Notes under the pieces: generated by a model
Seen by the model: only the letters and a program-made list of their open reading frames with translations
What the model was told of the DNA's origin: nothing
Database searches by the model: none
Assembly (NCBI RefSeq): GCF_002101555.1
Contig: NZ_LQOL01000111.1
Coordinates: forward strand, 91,308 to 155,307
Length of the DNA stretch: 64,000 nt
Reading direction: 5' to 3'
Source: Mycolicibacterium canariasense
GTDB lineage: Bacteria; Actinomycetota; Actinomycetes; Mycobacteriales; Mycobacteriaceae
Shown: positions 59,813 to 64,000 of the stretch, piece after piece
How positions within the stretch are numbered: position 1 is the first letter of the stretch
Layout: each line of letters begins with the position of its first letter
Program-made: the position numbers and the translations under genes

Positions 59813-61479
59813 AGCAGATCCTCGTAGCGGTACTCGGTCTCGATCGGTTGGCCCGACTCCTCGCGCCTGCGCAGCTCGACCCGCCGGATCTTGCCGGAGA
59901 TGGTCTTGGGCAGGTCGAAGAACTCGACCCGGCGCACCTTGAGATAGGGCGCCAGGTGATCACGGGCGTGTTCCATGATGGCGCGCGCGGTCTCGGCGTC
60001 GGCCGCCCAGCCTTCGGCCAGTGCCACATAGGCTTTCGGGATCGCCAGCCTTGTTTCGTGCGGTTGCGGGACGACGGCGGCCTCGACGACGGCGGGGTGT
60101 TCGATGAGCACGCTCTCCAACTCGAACGGGGACACCTTGTAATCGCTGGACTTGAACACGTCGTCGGTGCGGCCGATATAGGTGATGTACCCGTCGTCGT
60201 CGCGGCTGGCCACGTCGCCGGTGTGGTAGTAGCCGCCGTGCATCACCGCCGCATTGCGTTGCGGGTCACCGAGATAGCCCGTCATGAGGTTCAGCGGTTG
60301 TTGGCTGAGATCGAGGCAGATCTCGCCTTCGTCGGCGAGCTCGCCGGTCAGCGGGTCGACGAGCACCACCGGAACACCGGGCATCGGCCGGCCCATCGAG
60401 CCAGCCTTGACCGGCTGGCCGGGGGTGTTGCCGACCTGCAGGGTGGTCTCGGTCTGCCCGAACCCGTCGCGGATGGTCAACCCCCAGGCGCGGTGCACGG
60501 TTTCGATCACCTCCGGGTTCAGCGGCTCGCCGGCGCCCAGGATCTCGCGCAGTCCTTCGGGTTTGGCGCCGAGGTCGGCCTGGATGAGCATCCGCCATAC
60601 CGTGGGTGGTGCGCAGAATGTGTTGACGCCGGCCCGGTGCAACTGGTGCAGCAGGGCGGCCGCGTCGAACCGGCTGTAGTTGTAGACGAAGATGGTCGCC
60701 TCGGCGATCCAGGGCGCGAAGAAGCAGCTCCAGGCGTGCTTGGCCCAGCCGGGTGAGCTGATCGCCAGGTGCACATCGCCGGGCCGCAATCCGATCCACG
60801 CCATCGTCGACATGTGTCCGACCGGGTACGAAATCTGGGAGTGTTCGACCAGTTTCGGCTTGCTGGTGGTGCCCGAGGTGAAGTAGACCAGCAGGGGGTC
60901 GTCGACCGCGGTGACGGTCTGGTGCTTCTCGGGCGTCGTGGCGTAGGCGTCCTGGTAGCGATGCCAGTTTTCGGCGCCTCCGACGGCGATGCGGACATAG
61001 TCGCCGGGCACCTGCTCGAACTTGGGTGTGTCGGCGGCGTTGGCGATGACGAACCGGGCGCCACCGCGGCCGATCCGGTCTTTGAGATCCTCCGGCCCGA
61101 GCGCGCCGGTGGTCGGCATGATGACCGCGCCGAGCTTGGCGACGGCGAGCATCGCCTCCCAGAGTTCGACCTGGTTGCCGAGCATCAGGATGACGCGGTC
61201 CCCCTTACGCACGCCGAGGCCACGCAGCCACGTCGCCACCCGGTCGGAGGCCGCCGCCATCTCGGCGAAGCTGACCTTGCGCTCGGTGCCGTCCTGTTCG
61301 ACGATCCACAGCGCGGTGCGGTCGTTGCCCGCCGCAATGACGTCGAACCAGTCGATCGCCCAGTTGAACGACCCCGTGATCGTGGGCCACTCGAAGGTCG
61401 CGACGGCCTTGTCGTAGTCGGCGATGACGTCGACCAGATGGTCGCGCGCCTCGCGGTACAGGTCGGTGTTGGTCGCCAT
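59809..61479 (-). CDS. AMP-dependent acyl-CoA synthetase, medium-chain-type
   Basis: The 556-aa enzyme has FTSGTTSKPKLVEHSQ, DGFGQTETTLQVG, YYHTGDVASRDDDGY, the hinge GRTDDVFKSSDYKVSPFELE, and the C-terminal ISGKIRRVEL. It resembles medium-chain or benzoate-type acyl-CoA ligases of the MACS class. It is the first gene of a two-ligase minus-strand operon. A GAF-LuxR regulator is divergent with only 57 bp between starts. Substrate is inferred only at the class level. Confidence 0.9.
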   Translation of the reverse strand: MATNTDLYREARDHLVDVIADYDKAVATFEWPTITGSFNWAIDWFDVIAAGNDRTALWIVEQDGTERKVSFAEMAAASDRVATWLRGLGVRKGDRVILMLGNQVELWEAMLAVAKLGAVIMPTTGALGPEDLKDRIGRGGARFVIANAADTPKFEQVPGDYVRIAVGGAENWHRYQDAYATTPEKHQTVTAVDDPLLVYFTSGTTSKPKLVEHSQISYPVGHMSTMAWIGLRPGDVHLAISSPGWAKHAWSCFFAPWIAEATIFVYNYSRFDAAALLHQLHRAGVNTFCAPPTVWRMLIQADLGAKPEGLREILGAGEPLNPEVIETVHRAWGLTIRDGFGQTETTLQVGNTPGQPVKAGSMGRPMPGVPVVLVDPLTGELADEGEICLDLSQQPLNLMTGYLGDPQRNAAVMHGGYYHTGDVASRDDDGYITYIGRTDDVFKSSDYKVSPFELESVLIEHPAVVEAAVVPQPHETRLAIPKAYVALAEGWAADAETARAIMEHARDHLAPYLKVRRVEFFDLPKTISGKIRRVELRRREESGQPIETEYRYEDLL

Positions 61480-61536
61480 GCAGATAGGATCTACGTCACA
61501 CTTGTCCGTCCGCTACCCCCGAAAGAGGGGAATTCT

Positions 61537-62373
61537 GTGCAATCGCTGTTAAGGCCCCGCGACACCGATGCGGTGCGCGCTGAGCTGCGACGGGTGGCCG
61601 CCGAGGCCGGCGTTCCGGTGCTCTTCGGTGGCGAGGTGCACGACGACGCGCTGCTGCTCACCGAGTTCGTCGGCACCCGTACCAGCGGCCTGCGCGGCCT
61701 GGTGGTGCGGTCCCGGTCCGGACTCGGCGGAGCCAGCATGGTGGCAGGCCGGCCGATGGCGGTGGCCGACTACCGCAACGACGTCAGCATCACGCACGAC
61801 TACGACGCGCCCGTGGTCGGTGAGGGCATCCGCTCGGTGATGGCGGTGCCGGTACTGGTGGACGGCCGGGCCCGGGCCATGCTCTACGGCGCCTACCGGG
61901 CGACCGCCCCGATCGGCGGTCGGGCCGTGGACCTGATGGTCGACTCGGCACGGCGACTGTCACATGAGTTGCGGGTGCGCGATGAGGTGGACCGCCGGAT
62001 GCGGCTGCGGGAGGCACACCTCGCCTCGGGTGATCGGGTGGCCAACGCCGAGCAGATCCGGGAGGTGCATGCCGAGCTGCGCCGGTTGGCCGCTTCTGCA
62101 CCTGTCTCGATGCAGGGGCAGTTGCGGGTGTTGGCCGACCAGTTGGGTGCGGCCCTGTCGGGCGGCGCTCCGGCCGCGGCCCCGCTGACTCAGCGCGAAA
62201 TTGATGTGCTTTCGCAGGTCGCCCTCGGGTGTACCAATGCGGAAGCAGCGGAGCGTCTTTCGTTGAAGCCGGAGACCGTGAAGAGCTATCTGCGCAGTGC
62301 CTCAGCGAAATTGGGGACGAAGACGCGGCACGAGGCGGTGTCGCGGGCGAGGCGGGGGCGGTTGATTCCGTGA
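61537..62373 (+). CDS. GAF-domain LuxR-family transcriptional regulator
   Basis: The 278-aa protein has an N-terminal GAF-like sensory domain (residues about 10-150, FGGEVHDDALLLTEFVG and IRSVMAVPVLVDGRARAMLYG). A linker helix and a C-terminal LuxR HTH follow (LTQREIDVLSQVALGCTNAE, LSLKPETVKSYLRSASAKLG). The GTG start has GAGGGG at good spacing. It is divergent from the acyl-CoA ligase operon and is the likely regulator of it, sensing an acid or acyl-CoA. A hairpin terminator follows. Confidence 0.88.
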   Translation: MQSLLRPRDTDAVRAELRRVAAEAGVPVLFGGEVHDDALLLTEFVGTRTSGLRGLVVRSRSGLGGASMVAGRPMAVADYRNDVSITHDYDAPVVGEGIRSVMAVPVLVDGRARAMLYGAYRATAPIGGRAVDLMVDSARRLSHELRVRDEVDRRMRLREAHLASGDRVANAEQIREVHAELRRLAASAPVSMQGQLRVLADQLGAALSGGAPAAAPLTQREIDVLSQVALGCTNAEAAERLSLKPETVKSYLRSASAKLGTKTRHEAVSRARRGRLIP

Positions 62374-62673
62374 GAGTCGCAATGGAGCGCTCGACGGTCC
62401 GCCCAGGGTGGCCCTGGGCGACAAAGGTCTTCGCCGGCCAGGAATCGCTCGATGAACCAACGGTCGCGCGCCGGCGACGTCTACCGATGGCGCGAAGTAC
62501 GTGAGGTCTGAGTACTGCGAGAGCATAAGGGGTGCTGACGTTTCACCTCTCGACGGGCTGCGATCGCGCAAGTCGGCGGATTGACCTCCGTCTCGGCGAC
62601 CAGCATGTCGGTAGGGCAGCCGTCGCCCTGAGACCCGCCGACAACACGTAAAATCTGCCAATAAGGGGGAAGC
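62374..62673. other. Intergenic region, no gene
   Basis: The 300-bp stretch has the terminator at 62400-62420 and the AAGGGGG ribosome site of the SdpI-like gene near 62663. No coding frame there has a credible start or composition. Confidence 0.6.
62400..62420 (+). terminator. Terminator hairpin of the LuxR-type gene
   Basis: A perfect 9-bp stem (CGCCCAGGG with CCCTGGGCG) and a 3-base loop lie 27 bp after the stop. Confidence 0.7.
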
Positions 62674-63087
62674 ATGGATGTGCAACGTTCGGTGGCGGTG
62701 ATCGTGGCGGGCATCTTGATTGTCACTTTCGTTGTCCTCGTTGTAGTGATGACCGCAGTCGTGTCTCGTGCCTCGACGGGTGCGCTGGCCCGTAATCAGT
62801 GGGCTGGGATCCGTACCCCATCGACGATGCGCAGCGACCAGGCCTGGGTTGCGGCCCACCGGGCCGCGCACCGATTGACACCGCTGTATGTGCTGTGGGC
62901 GGCGGTGGCCGATGCGGCGCTGGTGCTGGCGATCGTGCGCACATGGTCTGTCGGTGTGGTGATGTCGATCGCGGTTGCCGCGTTCGCAGTGTTCCTCGTC
63001 GTCGCTGTGTGTTCGGCGGCGCTCGCTGGCCGGGCCGCCAAGGCCATCGACAACGACACTGAGGGCAAGGCGTCACGAAACTCGTAG
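62674..63087 (+). CDS. SdpI/YhfL-like membrane protein
   Basis: The 137-aa protein has one N-terminal helix and two or three further helices. The SdpI-family segment NQWAGIRTPSTMRSDQAWVA follows the first helix. SdpI confers immunity to a peptide toxin in Bacillus, but most actinobacterial homologues are uncharacterised. The ATG has AAGGGGG upstream. No SdpC-like toxin gene is visible nearby. Confidence 0.85.
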   Translation: MDVQRSVAVIVAGILIVTFVVLVVVMTAVVSRASTGALARNQWAGIRTPSTMRSDQAWVAAHRAAHRLTPLYVLWAAVADAALVLAIVRTWSVGVVMSIAVAAFAVFLVVAVCSAALAGRAAKAIDNDTEGKASRNS

Positions 63088-64000
63088 CCTCTGCGACCGA
63101 GACAGATCGATCCGCCATCAGCTGAGTGGGAATCAAGCCGAGTTTCGGCTGTCCTACAGATTCATCGACAGATGCATTGTGGCCCGAGATGATCACCTGA
63201 ACTCTTTTGCCGCACATCATATTATGTCTGCACTTCGGCGCTATGATACCGCCTCGTCCTGCCGTCAGGTCATCGACGTAGCGAGCTCAGGTGCGTTGGG
63301 AAGCACGGGACACTTCTGCGCCAACCTGTTGGGGAGCCCTTCGCTACGGCCATTGGCCGCGTATTTAGTCATTGTCCGACGGCCCTACCGCCACAACAGC
63401 CCCGGTCAACTCGAGACGCTTCCGCCCCGGCACATGGGCCACTTAAGTCAACGCCGTAGTTGCGACACCCTCCCGGGGTTGACGTACCAGTCAGGTATAT
63501 GCGAGTGTTTGCCACGCATCGCGAGGAAGCCAAACAGGGCCGGGGGGCTTTGTACTTCGCTAGGGGGATCACGGTTTATGGACACACTCGACCTCGGAAC
63601 CATCATTCTTTGCTGTGCGGCGGATCACAGCTAGCTGACGTTTGGACGACGAGCCGGTTCCCGACTACACAGTGACGGCGCCCGGCACGGGCGCTGAAGC
63701 GGGTGTCTGTTGGAGGTGGTCACACCACACCTCTTGGCCGCCGTGATGTCTGCGTGCCTGCGCCTATACGCAGCGTGGGATGTTCATGTCTTCGAGGGGT
63801 AGTTCGGATATCGCTGTAACGCAATTGCATTGGCTTTACTGGGTGCGCGGGGAGGTTTACTGCATGGTTAGCGGCCTGGGGTCTTCTGGCCCCTTCGGTA
63901 GCGGGTCTTTCGCGTTCGTTGTTCGCGCCGTTTCTGAGATAACTAACCAGTTCGGGGTTCTAAATGTCCTCATCTGAGCTGGTGGGCTTGGGGTGAGTGT
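63088..64000. other. Long region without recognisable gene
   Basis: The 913-bp stretch has no frame with a credible start, codon bias and recognisable protein. The right part (about 63740-64000) is T-rich on the plus strand, with codon use unlike the neighbours. Small possible frames at 63578 and 63780 lack ribosome sites. It could be an intergenic or regulatory region of the next gene, or a mobile-element remnant. Confidence 0.4.

Noticed and set aside
63780..63977. 65-codon plus-strand frame near the right edge
   Set aside because: It has no ribosome site, no signal or motif, and atypical codon use; I cannot support it as a gene.
1..64000. CRISPR arrays, rRNA genes or prophage structural genes
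   Set aside because: No spacer-repeat periodicity, rRNA core sequences or capsid, portal or terminase-type proteins were seen. The only regular repeats are the IS481 end arrays.

Overview
The window is high-GC actinobacterial DNA, most likely from a fast-growing Mycobacterium (Mycolicibacterium). The evidence is a run matching the M. tuberculosis accD3-echA6-Rv0906-Rv0907-ctpE-Rv0909-Rv0910-Rv0911 neighbourhood, a SigK/RskA pair with a SigK-type promoter, F420-dependent LLM oxidoreductase and FadD-type ligase genes, and frequent GTG starts and ATGA overlaps. All calls were made by reading the sequence; no database search was run.

Region by region. 1-2016: 3' end of an NRAMP metal transporter and a gamma-glutamylcyclotransferase/poly-gamma-glutamate hydrolase fusion. 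1919-6386: a GntR/FadR-controlled operon (glutamine-synthetase-like ligase, nitrilase, small ORF) with a perfect 31-bp palindrome at its promoter, then an LLM oxidoreductase. 6390-23378: an L-arabinose/galactose island. It holds araB-araD-araA, a divergent YtfQ/YtfR/YtfT/YjfF-type importer with a LacI-type regulator and galM, and a convergent ChvE/GguA/GguB-type importer operon ending in galT-galK. Four near-matching LacI-type operators tie both control regions together. 23634-24992: sigK-rskA behind a SigK-type promoter.

25032-27150: tRNA-Arg(CCT) whose 3' end is repeated downstream of an intact IS481-family element, followed by a decayed second copy and an IS3 remnant. 27279-36039: an accessory-looking block with a secreted Cys-containing protein, three tiny secreted proline-rich proteins sharing a Cys-x5/6-Cys pair, one sensor kinase, two OmpR-type regulators (one with a degenerate receiver), and a polyprenyl-phosphate glycosyltransferase pair (GT2-GtrA and GT39). 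36205-41469: a carboxylate-amine ligase, a 56-aa membrane protein, a CIRCE-controlled Hsp20, a GNAT, small proteins, and a K+ channel flanked by two RCK domains.

41447-51339: the Rv0904c-Rv0911-like block, interrupted by a DUF559 endonuclease-like gene flanked by inverted 54-bp palindromic repeats; a third copy lies in the echA6/accD3 gap. 51326-55316: a Pip/YhgE membrane protein with a degenerate ABC ATPase, a zinc-ribbon rhomboid protease and a small membrane protein. 55450-63087: aldarate transport and dehydration, two acyl-CoA ligases with a GAF-LuxR regulator, and an SdpI-like protein. 63088-64000 contains no gene I can support and has unusual composition.

The best candidates for something undescribed are the small secreted proline-rich/two-component block and the repeat-flanked DUF559 unit.
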